Below, piece by piece: positions 1 to 6,047 of a DNA stretch of 9,477 nucleotides. The translations under genes and the position numbers were made by a program. How positions within the stretch are numbered: the stretch's first letter is position 1; each line of letters opens with the position of its first letter. Below the pieces are notes generated by a model. That model did no database searches. It worked only from the letters and a program-made list of their open reading frames with translations, and was not told where the DNA came from. The stretch comes from Armatimonadetes bacterium UBA5829 (lineage in GTDB: Bacteria > Armatimonadota > UBA5829): assembly GCA_002431715.1 (NCBI GenBank), contig DJHI01000070.1, positions 8,123 through 17,599 on the forward strand. The letters are read 5' to 3'.

Positions 1-688
1 GTGCGAGCATCGAAACACCGGCCTGCTCCAGAATCTGGGCGCTGGTCAGAGTTACCATCTCCTCAGCCATATCAGTATCACGAATCGAGGACTCGGACGC
101 CGCAATGTTCTCTTTTGCAATACTCAGAGAGTTTATGCTGCTTTCGAGAACGTTTGTCTGAGTAGCGCCGAGGTTAGATCGAAGAGTGGATATATCGTTA
201 ATTGCCTGGTCCAAAACCTTGATCGCTTCCTGCGCACTGTCAGGATCGAGAACATTGAGGTCTGAAATACTCAGCATAGTGGTGGATGCACCCAAACCGA
301 GCGAGTCGGTATTACAGGACTGAATATTTATCTCTCTCGTCTGGCCTGCATAAGCGCCTACCTGGAAGACCAGCGAGCCCTTTTCCACCGATAGCTGTTC
401 TGTACTTGTACCAAGAGCAGTAGCTGCTGCAACAGTCAGGTTGATAGTATTTCCCAGGCTGTCCTTGATCGTCGTTCCATCACCGGACACCCAGCTTGCA
501 TCAGAGACGGCTGATCCATCAGAATGTTTTGTTACACTTGCATATGTGTCTTGACCCGACGCTGCCGTGGCCAATCCAGCAGCCAGTATATCTCCTCCAT
601 TTGTAATGGATATAGTAACATCACTGCCATATTCTTGGCTTGTGAATGTGATTTGTCCGTCAGTAGCGGTGGCGACAATTCCGGTCTC
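1..688 (-). pseudogene. hag: Flagellin, C-terminal half: in-frame continuation beyond the premature stop, cut by the window edge
   Basis: Immediately after the TAA the same frame runs open for 229 codons to the left edge. It starts ETGIVATATDGQITFTSQEY, which completes the IN motif interrupted at the stop. The middle is variable and Ser/Thr-rich. The end has the canonical flagellin C-terminal helix: LDQAINDISTLRSNLGATQT, NVLESSINSLSIAKENIAAS, ESSIRDTDMAEEM, then SAQILEQAGVSMLA. Only the last several residues are beyond the edge. Nothing but the single TAA separates it from the N-terminal half, and it has no convincing start of its own. It is either the remnant of a freshly broken gene, an effect of a base error, or translated by readthrough. 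Cys359 (counting from the ATG) is unusual for a flagellin. Confidence 0.85.
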
Positions 689-1390
689 TTAAGTCTTTGC
701 GTTAATCGCGCTGACAAGACTATTTACGGTTGTCGTGGTATCGTAATCTATGGTGACGGTCGATCCATTACCTGTCAGCTGAAAACTGCCGGCAGCTGCA
801 GCAACTAAATCAGTGTTGTCACCAAAGTCTTTGCTTGTAAAACTGGCCTGCTGGGCGATCTGTGTCACTTCAATATCCAGACTGTCCCCTGTCTCAAGAG
901 TGGTGGCATAGTTCATGTTGGCGCCGGTGACAGCGAGACCGGTGATGGTTGTCTTCATACCGGCGGAGCCATCGAGAAGTTTCTTGGTGCCGAACTGGGT
1001 CTCATCAGCGATCTTATTAATGGATGCGATCGCATTGTCGATCTGAGCCTGATCCGCAGCGACAGCTTCGTTGTCATTTGCACCTGCGTTTGCGGCATGA
1101 ACGGCAAGATCTCTCATTGAGGACAACAGGCTGCTGACCTCGACAAGAGCGCCTTCAGCCGTTTTTACCATATTAACCGCATCACCCGCGTTCGAGATAG
1201 CCTGATTAAGACCACCTACCTGAGCTCTGAGTTTCTCAGAGATGACCAATCCCGCGGGATCGTCAGCAGCAGTGTTGATTTTATAGCCTGATGATAACCG
1301 CTCAATAGATTTGGACAACTTTGAGTTGGTCGACAGCAGCAAGCGGTGTGCGGTCTGAGCCGAACTGTTTGTGTTGATTGATAGAGACAT
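689..1390 (-). CDS. hag: Flagellin, N-terminal half ended by a premature in-frame TAA
   Basis: Flagellin is the filament subunit, exported through the hook and assembled after FlgK and FlgL. The first 233 codons give a normal N-terminal D0/D1 region: INTNSSAQTAHRLLLSTNSK (5-24), IERLSSGYKINTAADDPAGL (29-48), then ISEKLRAQVGGLNQAISNAG (50-69) and DAVNMVKTAEGALVEVSSLL. A flagellin IN-type motif begins near 202 (SFQLTGNGSTVTIDYD, LVSAINAKT). At codon 234 a TAA stop interrupts the motif, and the frame continues unchanged beyond it. The 233-residue product lacks the C-terminal D0/D1 helix and should not polymerise. The ATG has AAGGAGG 10 nt upstream. A full family-type product would need a single base change or readthrough. 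Confidence 0.9.
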   Translation of the reverse strand: MSLSINTNSSAQTAHRLLLSTNSKLSKSIERLSSGYKINTAADDPAGLVISEKLRAQVGGLNQAISNAGDAVNMVKTAEGALVEVSSLLSSMRDLAVHAANAGANDNEAVAADQAQIDNAIASINKIADETQFGTKKLLDGSAGMKTTITGLAVTGANMNYATTLETGDSLDIEVTQIAQQASFTSKDFGDNTDLVAAAAGSFQLTGNGSTVTIDYDTTTTVNSLVSAINAKT

Positions 1391-1399
1391 CTTTTATTT

Positions 1400-1427
1400 T
1401 CCTCCTTGAACCTGTGTCAGTTCATCC
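1400..1427 (-). promoter_or_regulatory. Flagellin ribosome binding site with two candidate CsrA sites
   Basis: The Shine-Dalgarno AAGGAGG (1407-1401) lies 10 nt before the flagellin ATG. It sits in GUUCAAGGAGGA, which matches 9 of 12 positions of RUACARGGAUGU and overlaps a second GGA. Upstream, GAGGAUG carries another GGA (1427-1425), 19 nt before the first. That spacing suits one CsrA dimer bridging two sites, as described for other targets. CsrA and FliW are encoded directly upstream. Confidence 0.5.
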
Positions 1428-1430
1428 TCA

Positions 1431-1486
1431 GTAACAGTTCAGCTTAACCATGCTTTTGTTTATTCTCATCGTACTTGAACTGTTAC
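1431..1486 (-). promoter_or_regulatory. Long inverted repeat in the flagellin leader
   Basis: GTAACAGTTCA (1431-1441) is the exact reverse complement of TGAACTGTTAC (1476-1486), an 11-bp perfect repeat around a 34-nt AT-rich loop. A second CAGTTCA (1418-1424) nearer the ATG can compete for the same partner. It can also pair through GTTCA with TGAAC (1407-1411) beside the Shine-Dalgarno. The arrangement allows alternative leader folds and could instead be a protein operator. Confidence 0.5.
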
Positions 1487-1626
1487 ATCTAAGGCACAAA
1501 CTCGTGCCGCCCGCTCCATCCTTGGATCATACTACTATGCAGCGGGTCGACGCAGCAGCCGCCGGATAAATATTTTGACGTTATGCGTCTTCCCGACTGC
1601 TTGGCATCGAGTTCGATCCATATGAC

Positions 1627-1654
1627 GTATCGACAGGAGGTAAAGAGGGGTTTA
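1627..1654 (-). promoter_or_regulatory. Candidate sigma-28 (FliA/SigD-type) promoter for flagellin
   Basis: On the minus strand TAAA (1654-1651) is followed by a 16-nt spacer and GTCGATAC (1634-1627). This compares with TAAA-N15-GCCGATAA; the -10 box matches 6 of 8 positions and the spacer is one base longer than the E. coli consensus. Transcription would start near 1620 and give a leader of about 230 nt. A flgM gene in the cluster fits a sigma-28 regulon. Confidence 0.45.
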
Positions 1655-1770
1655 GCGATTTTTTTGAAATTTCGGAATTTTTTTGTCGTAACGAGCGGAG
1701 ACTGTGGAATAAGGCAGGTTTATATAATAAGAAACAGTTTCAACAGGCATAAAAACGGCAGATTCTGCTT

Positions 1771-1791
1771 CATGTAACATGTAATATGTAA
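1771..1791. repeat. Three tandem 7-bp repeats upstream of the flagellin promoter
   Basis: On the plus strand CATGTAA, CATGTAA and TATGTAA follow one another without spacing, and a related TGTTGTAA comes next. The array lies about 120 bp upstream of the candidate sigma-28 promoter. It could be an activator site or simple slippage; nothing in the sequence decides between them. Confidence 0.65.
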
Positions 1792-1884
1792 TGTTGTAAA
1801 GACTTAAATGTCGATCAACCAGGCAGACGGAGGCCAACTAAAGCAACCGCAACATGCAGAGCCTTACAGAGAATAACTAGCGTA

Positions 1885-1908
1885 GCATGCTGAGCTTGTC
1901 GAAGCAGC
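1885..1908. repeat. Short palindromic REP-like element
   Basis: The sequence contains GAGCTTGTCGAAGC, whose inner arms GCTT and AAGC surround a 4-nt loop, flanked by GCATGCT and AGCAGC. The complement reads CTTCGACAAGCTCAG, which I recognise as a motif scattered between genes in many environmental bacteria. Only one copy occurs here, so repetition in this genome cannot be shown from the window. Confidence 0.4.
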
Positions 1909-1932
1909 GAGAATTTTTAGACCTTTGTACAA

Positions 1933-1992
1933 GGCAATGCCGCAGCCGAATATTCGGTTGCTTATCTATTGCCTGTCGTCCGGTTTTCGGAC
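1933..1992 (-). terminator. Tandem hairpins just after csrA, possible transcript end
   Basis: Starting about 10 nt after the csrA stop, GTCCG (1978-1982) pairs with CGGAC (1988-1992) around a 5-nt loop. Next comes a larger imperfect hairpin. Its outer arms are GGCAAT (1933-1938) and ATTGCC (1968-1973), and its core is a near-palindrome at 1942-1961 containing CCGAATATTCGG. Neither has a U-run downstream on the csrA strand, so these are not textbook intrinsic terminators. The core pairs slightly better on the plus-strand transcript, where an A-C mismatch becomes G-U. The position suits an operon end or mRNA 3' protection. Confidence 0.35.
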
Positions 1993-2001
1993 AGATGACA
2001 T

Positions 2002-2235
2002 CTAATCTGATGATAATTCACTTATAGCTTTGGACACGCTGTCCAGATCAGCCTTTGCTGCGGCCTGAACGTTCTCCGCTCTAATCTGTTCGAGCAGTTC
2101 TTTACGATGTACAGGAATAGTCCTGGGCGCGTCGATGCCCAGGCGCACCTGGTCTCCACGCACTTCAATCACGAGTACTTCCACATTATCATTGATTACA
2201 ATCGACTGTCCGATTTTTCTCGCCAGTACAAGCAT
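2002..2235 (-). CDS. csrA: Carbon storage regulator CsrA, RNA-binding translational regulator
   Basis: CsrA is a small dimeric protein that binds GGA motifs in mRNA leaders; in the FliW-CsrA system its main target is the flagellin message. The 77-residue product begins MLVLARKIGQSIVI, with L4 and R6 of the RNA-binding face. It continues with RGDQVRLGIDAPRTIPVHRK, with R44 of the second RNA-contact strand. Asn55, which B. subtilis work implicates in the response to FliW, is present in RAENVQAAA. The C-terminal tail (about 56-77) is longer than in E. coli and resembles the tail in FliW-encoding bacteria, where it contributes to FliW binding. The ATG has AAGGA at 7 nt, placed in a hairpin loop. 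No gene follows for 611 nt. Confidence 0.97.
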   Translation of the reverse strand: MLVLARKIGQSIVINDNVEVLVIEVRGDQVRLGIDAPRTIPVHRKELLEQIRAENVQAAAKADLDSVSKAISELSSD

Positions 2236-2253
2236 GAGTGCATCCTTTCACTC
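2236..2253 (-). promoter_or_regulatory. Candidate CsrA-binding hairpin over the csrA ribosome binding site
   Basis: Immediately before the csrA ATG the transcript reads GAGUG-AAAGGAUG-CACUC, a 5-bp stem with an 8-nt loop. The loop carries GGA, which is also the Shine-Dalgarno core (AAGGA, 7 nt from the ATG). GGA in a hairpin loop is the canonical CsrA target, and 9 of 12 positions match the SELEX-type consensus RUACARGGAUGU. Binding here would block ribosomes, giving negative autoregulation. Confidence 0.55.
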
Positions 2254-2412
2254 GCCTACCAAATTAGCTAGGCAATTTACATATAGCATGTTGCAAAGCA
2301 AGATGCTTTTGGAGCCGCATCTTCTGTAAAATGCGACAGAAGTAAATTGCATTTTTTGACCTCGATCTGTGTATTCCGAGTCAATTCTCCGATACAAGCC
2401 CAAAGGCCGCAT
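2248..2412 (-). CDS. Possible 54-residue ORF between fliW and csrA
   Basis: An ATG 7 nt after the fliW stop opens a 54-codon frame that ends 12 nt before the csrA ATG, nearly filling the gap. The product is basic and has four Cys residues (MRPLGLYRRIDSEY at the start, RRCGSKSILLCNMLY in the middle), with no family I recognise. AAGG lies about 15 nt upstream, which is a poor ribosome binding site. The frame is in phase with fliW. The same stretch contains overlapping hairpins that suggest an RNA role instead, so I consider the ORF more likely accidental than real. Confidence 0.15.
   Translation of the reverse strand: MRPLGLYRRIDSEYTDRGQKMQFTSVAFYRRCGSKSILLCNMLYVNCLANLVGE
2300..2342 (-). promoter_or_regulatory. 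Overlapping alternative hairpins in the csrA leader
   Basis: Two perfect 7-bp inverted repeats share three bases. CTTCTGT (2321-2327) pairs with ACAGAAG (2336-2342) around an 8-nt loop. AAGATGC (2300-2306) pairs with GCATCTT (2317-2323) around a 10-nt loop. The two stems cannot both be complete, so this stretch upstream of csrA could switch between folds. No U-run follows either stem on the transcribed strand. The repeats are seen directly; a switch is inference. Confidence 0.35.
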
Positions 2413-2418
2413 TTTTGT

Positions 2419-2886
2419 TTAGGCAGCCTTTAAGGCCGTTTCTGCTTCGGTATTGCTTGTCGCTACTTCCACAAGCGGATGTCTGACCAAATAACGGTTG
2501 TCCTGCAGAACAATCTGCATACCCTTCATATTGGTAGCATTGACTACTATGGGAGCGGCAAGGTTTAGAGTGACTTCTCTACCCTGACTTCCGATTGTAG
2601 CAATAGCCAATACGAAAGCGTCTCCTTCACTGGCAAGTTCGAGTTTTTCGACATCCGCGTCCGATATCTCGAAGTCGTAATTCTCCATAAAGACAGACGG
2701 ATCGACTACCACAAAGGCCAGCGAAGGCTCGTCCACGCACTGCAACCATCTGAAAGATGTGTCGTCGCGATGCGCGATAGTGATGAAGCGTCTGGAATCT
2801 TCAAACCCCAGAGGTCCTTTGGACATAGTGATTATTGATTCCTCATCAATTTCCAGTGTTCCAAACTTGGTCGTTTCAACTTTCAT
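2419..2886 (-). CDS. fliW: Flagellar assembly factor FliW (CsrA antagonist)
   Basis: FliW binds either newly made flagellin or CsrA, so that flagellin shortage leaves CsrA inhibited and flagellin translation open. The 155-residue product has the family signatures: FGTLEIDEESIITMSKGPLG, FEDSRRF, FRWLQCVDEPSLAFVVVDP, then VTLNLAAPIVVNATNMKG, MQIVLQDNRYLVRHPL. The tail after RHPL is about 17 residues and Ala-rich, slightly longer than in B. subtilis (about 143 residues overall). GAGGG lies 9 nt before the ATG. The stop is TAA, one of only two in-frame TAA codons ending frames in this window, and the frame beyond it remains open for 56 codons. csrA starts 183 nt downstream, a much wider gap than elsewhere in the cluster. 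Confidence 0.96.
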   Translation of the reverse strand: MKVETTKFGTLEIDEESIITMSKGPLGFEDSRRFITIAHRDDTSFRWLQCVDEPSLAFVVVDPSVFMENYDFEISDADVEKLELASEGDAFVLAIATIGSQGREVTLNLAAPIVVNATNMKGMQIVLQDNRYLVRHPLVEVATSNTEAETALKAA

Positions 2887-2904
2887 CTATTGGGTCCCTC
2901 TTCC

Positions 2905-3819
2905 CTAATTGAAATAACTCATGCTTGCCAAAGTCATATCCATAACTTTTGATGTTACAGCAAGCGCTGCCTCATACACATTTTCCTGTGTTTTGAAATT
3001 TACTATTGCTTCCGCCAGATCAATGTCTTCCGTATCAGAGAGCATCTCCGTCATTCTGTCTTCAGAGTCCGTAAGTATACCTGAAGCGCTCTCCATTCTT
3101 GATTCCCATGATCCGACTCTCGCGGTGCATGAGAGCAGGTTATCATAGATCTTGTCTATATTATCGATCTGGTCGCTAACGCTGTCCTCATCACCACTCG
3201 TTATTGCTTCTTTAAGCTGGGTAACCATGGTAAACATATCGGTTGTCCCTTCTCCGGCGCTTCCATCGAAGTTAAAGACCGTCGAGCCCGGTATATTGAG
3301 CTGAAGGCTTACCCATGAGAGAACTTGAGTGGTTCGTGTTCCTTCATTCCCGTTATATGTATATGTGCCGTCCGCCGCCTGTGTAACAGCGGGCTGATCT
3401 GTTGCCGTCCCGCTGAAAACATACTGATCGGTATGTTTTGTATTAGCCAAATCCATCAACTGGCCCAACAGATCATCCAATTGAGCATTCAGCGTACTTG
3501 GAGTTATATCGGTCGAACTGGTATTACCGGCTTCCACGGCGATTTCTCTGATATCTTTGATAACATCTATCATCGATCCCATCGCCGCGTCGGTTGCCTC
3601 CAAAGTCGGCTGGCAGACAGTAATATTATTGGCAAACTGTTTTGTAGTATTTATAGCGGATCGTAAACTTAATGCTTTATTTGTGCCGGGAACGTCATCA
3701 GATGGTTTTGAAATGCGTTTTCCACTGATTGCCTGCTCTTGAGCATCCATTAAAGCTACGCTCGCCTTGTTTGTATACATCAGCGAGCTTTGAACCTGTT
3801 GGCTAAGAGTTGTCCTCAT
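2905..3819 (-). CDS. flgL: Flagellar hook-filament junction protein FlgL (HAP3)
   Basis: FlgL forms the second junction ring, on which the flagellin filament assembles. The 304-residue product has flagellin-like ends. The N-terminus includes DAQEQAISGKRISKPSDDVP and LSLRSAI, and a coiled region follows with DVIKDIREIAVEAGN. The C-terminus has DLAEAIVNFKTQENVYEAAL, AVTSKVMDMTLASMSYF. The NTKHTDQYVFSGT segment (127-139) is the typical FlgL mid-motif and separates it from true flagellins. The ATG follows a strong AGGAGG at about 8 nt spacing. Two Cys residues (69 and 231) are noteworthy. fliW follows after 18 nt. This is a close match to the flgK-flgL-fliW-csrA order known from Firmicutes. Confidence 0.95.
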   Translation of the reverse strand: MRTTLSQQVQSSLMYTNKASVALMDAQEQAISGKRISKPSDDVPGTNKALSLRSAINTTKQFANNITVCQPTLEATDAAMGSMIDVIKDIREIAVEAGNTSSTDITPSTLNAQLDDLLGQLMDLANTKHTDQYVFSGTATDQPAVTQAADGTYTYNGNEGTRTTQVLSWVSLQLNIPGSTVFNFDGSAGEGTTDMFTMVTQLKEAITSGDEDSVSDQIDNIDKIYDNLLSCTARVGSWESRMESASGILTDSEDRMTEMLSDTEDIDLAEAIVNFKTQENVYEAALAVTSKVMDMTLASMSYFN

Positions 3820-3838
3820 AGTATATACCTCCTACCAG

Positions 3839-5230
3839 CTATGCGTTCATCAAGATATCGAGCATCTCGTCCATAGTCGAGAGCACCTTGGCGGCCGCGT
3901 TGTAGGCCTGCTGAAACTTGATCATATTGGTCATTTCTTCATCAAGAGACACACCGGATACAGATTGCTCTTCGGTTGTAAGCTGATCCACCGATAGAGA
4001 GTGAGCTTCCGACTGAGTCTGAGCTGCGGCGCTGGTTCCGCCGAGATCTCCGATAAGGTTCTGGTACATCTCGTTGATTGTGTATCCGCTTGATGTTGTA
4101 CTGTCTTTCAGTAATGAGATGGCCAGGGCATTGTCGCCATTGGAGGAGCCGGGATCGGTTGTCGATGAGGCTGCAACCAGGTCGGGATGCCCAACAATAC
4201 TGTCATCGAGGCAAATATTCGCGGCTGTTGTCCCTGCCTTGAAGAAATCACCGCCGGCCTGGGATGTCGATCCGGTGGTCACACCGTTATGATGCGCTGC
4301 GTTTACGGTCTCAACGAGCTGGGTCGCCATATCATCCAACTGCTGCATATAGCTGGGAATCAGATCATCCTTTAGATCCAGGGTGGCTTTCAGTTTGCCG
4401 CTTGTTATATTTACTGGTGATGAGTCGCTCTCCCACAATATCTGCTGCTGTCCACTGGCGTCCTGTGCGGTTGTCAGAGTATTTACCTTTGTTCCCTGAA
4501 CGAGTACGGTTCCACCGATGGACAGGATGAAGTCATCCTTTCCATTACCATACTGGCTCACGGAGACCAGTTTTGATAACTCTTGAACAAGAGCATCTCG
4601 CCTGTTCAGAAGGTCATTGACAGGGATTGCGCCGGATGACAGCGCTCCGATTTCATTATTGAGCTTGCCAATCTCTTCGGCGTACAGATTGATATTTTCG
4701 ACCTGATCGATTGTAGACAGGTTCAGGTCTTCGAGCATATCGCTCATTTGCCCGTAAGTATATTGAATCCTCTGACATAATGCCGACGTATCTTCAAGGA
4801 GTGCGCTTTTTAGTGATGTCGAGTCCGGTGTTGTCGATACGGTCTGCCAGGAGGCCCAGAAGGTATCCAGGTCGTTTGCAAGACCCGTGTCACTCGGCTC
4901 GCCCAAGGTCGTTTCGAGCTGGCTGAGCGTATCCGCTTTAAATTCCCATTCCCCACTTGCCTGATAGGCCGACCTAAGGCGGTTTTCAATGAGCGTATCG
5001 TAGATGCGCTCGACATCACCGCTGTTTACTCCGCTGCCGAAAGCCGTGGTTGTCAGGGATGATGCATCCTGAGAAGTGGCAAGCACCTGCCCCTGCACGG
5101 AGACGACTCTCTGACGCTTATAAGTCGGGTCGTTTGCATTGGATATGTTATAGCCGACAATGTCCATCGCCCGTTTTTGAGCGGCCAGACCTGATTGAGC
5201 TATATTTATACCGAAAAATGTACTCGACAT
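3839..5230 (-). CDS. flgK: Flagellar hook-filament junction protein FlgK (HAP1)
   Basis: FlgK is the first junction protein between hook and filament, exported with FlgN. The 463-residue product is at the short end of the family. Residues 2-46 are the rod-type N-terminal helix: FGINIAQSGLAAQKRAMDIV followed by GYNISNANDPTYKRQRV. Mid-region FlgK patterns include LETTLGEPSDTGLANDLDTF, LNRRDALVQELSKLV and SGKLKATLDLKDDLIPSYMQ followed by QLDDMATQLVETVNAAHHNG. The C-terminus has VSGVSLDEEMTNMIKFQQAY and NAAAKVLSTMDEMLDIL. The ATG has no good ribosome binding site, so initiation may depend on coupling to flgN 15 nt upstream. Cys 152 and Cys 340 are unusual in an axial protein. flgL follows after 19 nt. 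Confidence 0.96.
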   Translation of the reverse strand: MSSTFFGINIAQSGLAAQKRAMDIVGYNISNANDPTYKRQRVVSVQGQVLATSQDASSLTTTAFGSGVNSGDVERIYDTLIENRLRSAYQASGEWEFKADTLSQLETTLGEPSDTGLANDLDTFWASWQTVSTTPDSTSLKSALLEDTSALCQRIQYTYGQMSDMLEDLNLSTIDQVENINLYAEEIGKLNNEIGALSSGAIPVNDLLNRRDALVQELSKLVSVSQYGNGKDDFILSIGGTVLVQGTKVNTLTTAQDASGQQQILWESDSSPVNITSGKLKATLDLKDDLIPSYMQQLDDMATQLVETVNAAHHNGVTTGSTSQAGGDFFKAGTTAANICLDDSIVGHPDLVAASSTTDPGSSNGDNALAISLLKDSTTSSGYTINEMYQNLIGDLGGTSAAAQTQSEAHSLSVDQLTTEEQSVSGVSLDEEMTNMIKFQQAYNAAAKVLSTMDEMLDILMNA

Positions 5231-5245
5231 AATTTACTACCGCGC

Positions 5246-5755
5246 CTAGACACGCAAGTCCAGGCTGAGAACGTGACTCTGTGAGGACGACTGCATACTG
5301 GCGTCCTTAGAGTAAGAAGATGGACCGGGATCGTCCGCTATAGTCCGCAGACAGCAAGTTATAATTTCAATGCCGTTTTTAATAAGGTGCTTGTTGACCT
5401 CATTGGCCTTTTTCAATGACTCAGCGAGCGAAGAGATTTTATCCATCTCACTTAGGATCAGGCTCGAGTATGGAAAACCGGCCGCCTCAGCCACTTCATC
5501 TTTCGCGCTGTTTTCAGGATCGAGGCCCACTGATTTTGCCAGTTCGGATGCGATATCCGCGGCACGCTGATCGGCTTCATCGATGCGGCGCAATATCTCA
5601 TCGTGCGCCGCGCTTGTGACGGTTATCCCCTCGGCGTCTTTTTTTACCAGCGCGTCGCGCTGTTTCAAAGAAATACCGTTGGCATGTTCCAAGAGCGCGC
5701 TTACTTCTTTGAGGCAGCCCACCAGGATTTCGCCGTAATCTTTACTCGACGGCAT
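5246..5755 (-). CDS. flgN: FlgN-family export chaperone for FlgK and FlgL
   Basis: FlgN is a cytoplasmic chaperone that binds the C-termini of FlgK and FlgL and delivers them to the flagellar export gate. The 169-residue product is helical, with an early LVGCLKEVSALLEHANGISL segment and a conserved-looking late segment, ANEVNKHLIKNGIEIITCCL (118-137). It ends in a Ser-rich tail. Family-level identity is weak, as is usual for FlgN, but the position between flgM and flgK is diagnostic. I chose the ATG at 5755, with GGGCAGGTG upstream, over an in-frame TTG at 5776 that would overlap flgM. Unusually for a small chaperone it has three Cys residues, two adjacent. flgK starts 15 nt after its TAG. 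Confidence 0.85.
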   Translation of the reverse strand: MPSSKDYGEILVGCLKEVSALLEHANGISLKQRDALVKKDAEGITVTSAAHDEILRRIDEADQRAADIASELAKSVGLDPENSAKDEVAEAAGFPYSSLILSEMDKISSLAESLKKANEVNKHLIKNGIEIITCCLRTIADDPGPSSYSKDASMQSSSQSHVLSLDLRV

Positions 5756-5759
5756 AGTT

Positions 5760-6047
5760 CTACACCTGCCCTTCAACCGCTCGATTGATCAGCGAGGATG
5801 CAATGTCTTCACCGGAGGCGAGTTTACCTTCGGCAAGATCAGCCTTTGCTTTGGCTACAACATCGGCTCTGATATCGGGCTGCGACATAGCGCAGGCGGT
5901 TGCCTTCTCCAGCAGTGATGAAAAATTGGAAATTGTCACGACGTCCCCTCCGCTGATCTGCGCAACATCTGTTGTAGATTGAACTTTATTTATTTTGTTC
6001 AGGTGGACGCCGAGCGCCTTATCTGCACTGTTTACTGGTATAATCAT
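5760..6047 (-). CDS. flgM: Anti-sigma-28 factor FlgM
   Basis: FlgM binds and inhibits the flagellar sigma-28 factor until the hook-basal body is complete, then is exported. The 95-residue size fits the family. The N-terminal half is low in complexity, as expected of a mostly disordered exported protein. The C-terminal sigma-binding part is clear: QPDIRADVVAKAKADLAEGK (56-75), then GEDIASSLINRAVEGQV at the end. The ATG overlaps the TGA of flgJ (ATGA) and has AGAGGTGAGGA upstream. flgN follows after 4 nt, as in the flgMN pairs of many bacteria. One Cys (residue 52) is present. The assignment rests on the C-terminal motif and the context. Confidence 0.92.
   Translation of the reverse strand: MIIPVNSADKALGVHLNKINKVQSTTDVAQISGGDVVTISNFSSLLEKATACAMSQPDIRADVVAKAKADLAEGKLASGEDIASSLINRAVEGQV

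Larger units (their letters stand above)
1391..2001 (-). promoter_or_regulatory. 611-nt csrA-flagellin intergenic region
   Basis: This is the only long non-coding stretch. In transcription order it holds hairpins after csrA (1933-1992), a short palindromic element (1885-1908), three tandem 7-mers (1771-1791), a candidate sigma-28 promoter (1627-1654), and a leader of about 230 nt with an 11-bp inverted repeat and two GGA motifs before the flagellin ATG. Short open frames occur on both strands (for example 1583-1777 plus, 1652-1837 minus), but they lack ribosome binding sites and family resemblance, so I do not call genes. Confidence 0.7.

Noticed and set aside
1583..1837. Short open frames on both strands in the csrA-flagellin gap (1583-1777 plus; 1652-1837 minus)
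   Set aside because: No ribosome binding sites, a TTG start for the minus frame, no recognisable family, and overlap with the candidate promoter.
1815..1845. Sigma-54-like TGGC...TGC pattern on the minus strand upstream of flagellin
   Set aside because: GG and GC are 9 nt apart rather than the required 10, and the rest of the consensus is poor.
689..2421. TAA reassigned as a sense codon, to explain the flagellin interruption
   Set aside because: The intact genes here contain no internal TAA, FliW ends at a TAA at a normal family length, and I know of no bacterial code that reassigns TAA. A point change in flagellin is simpler.
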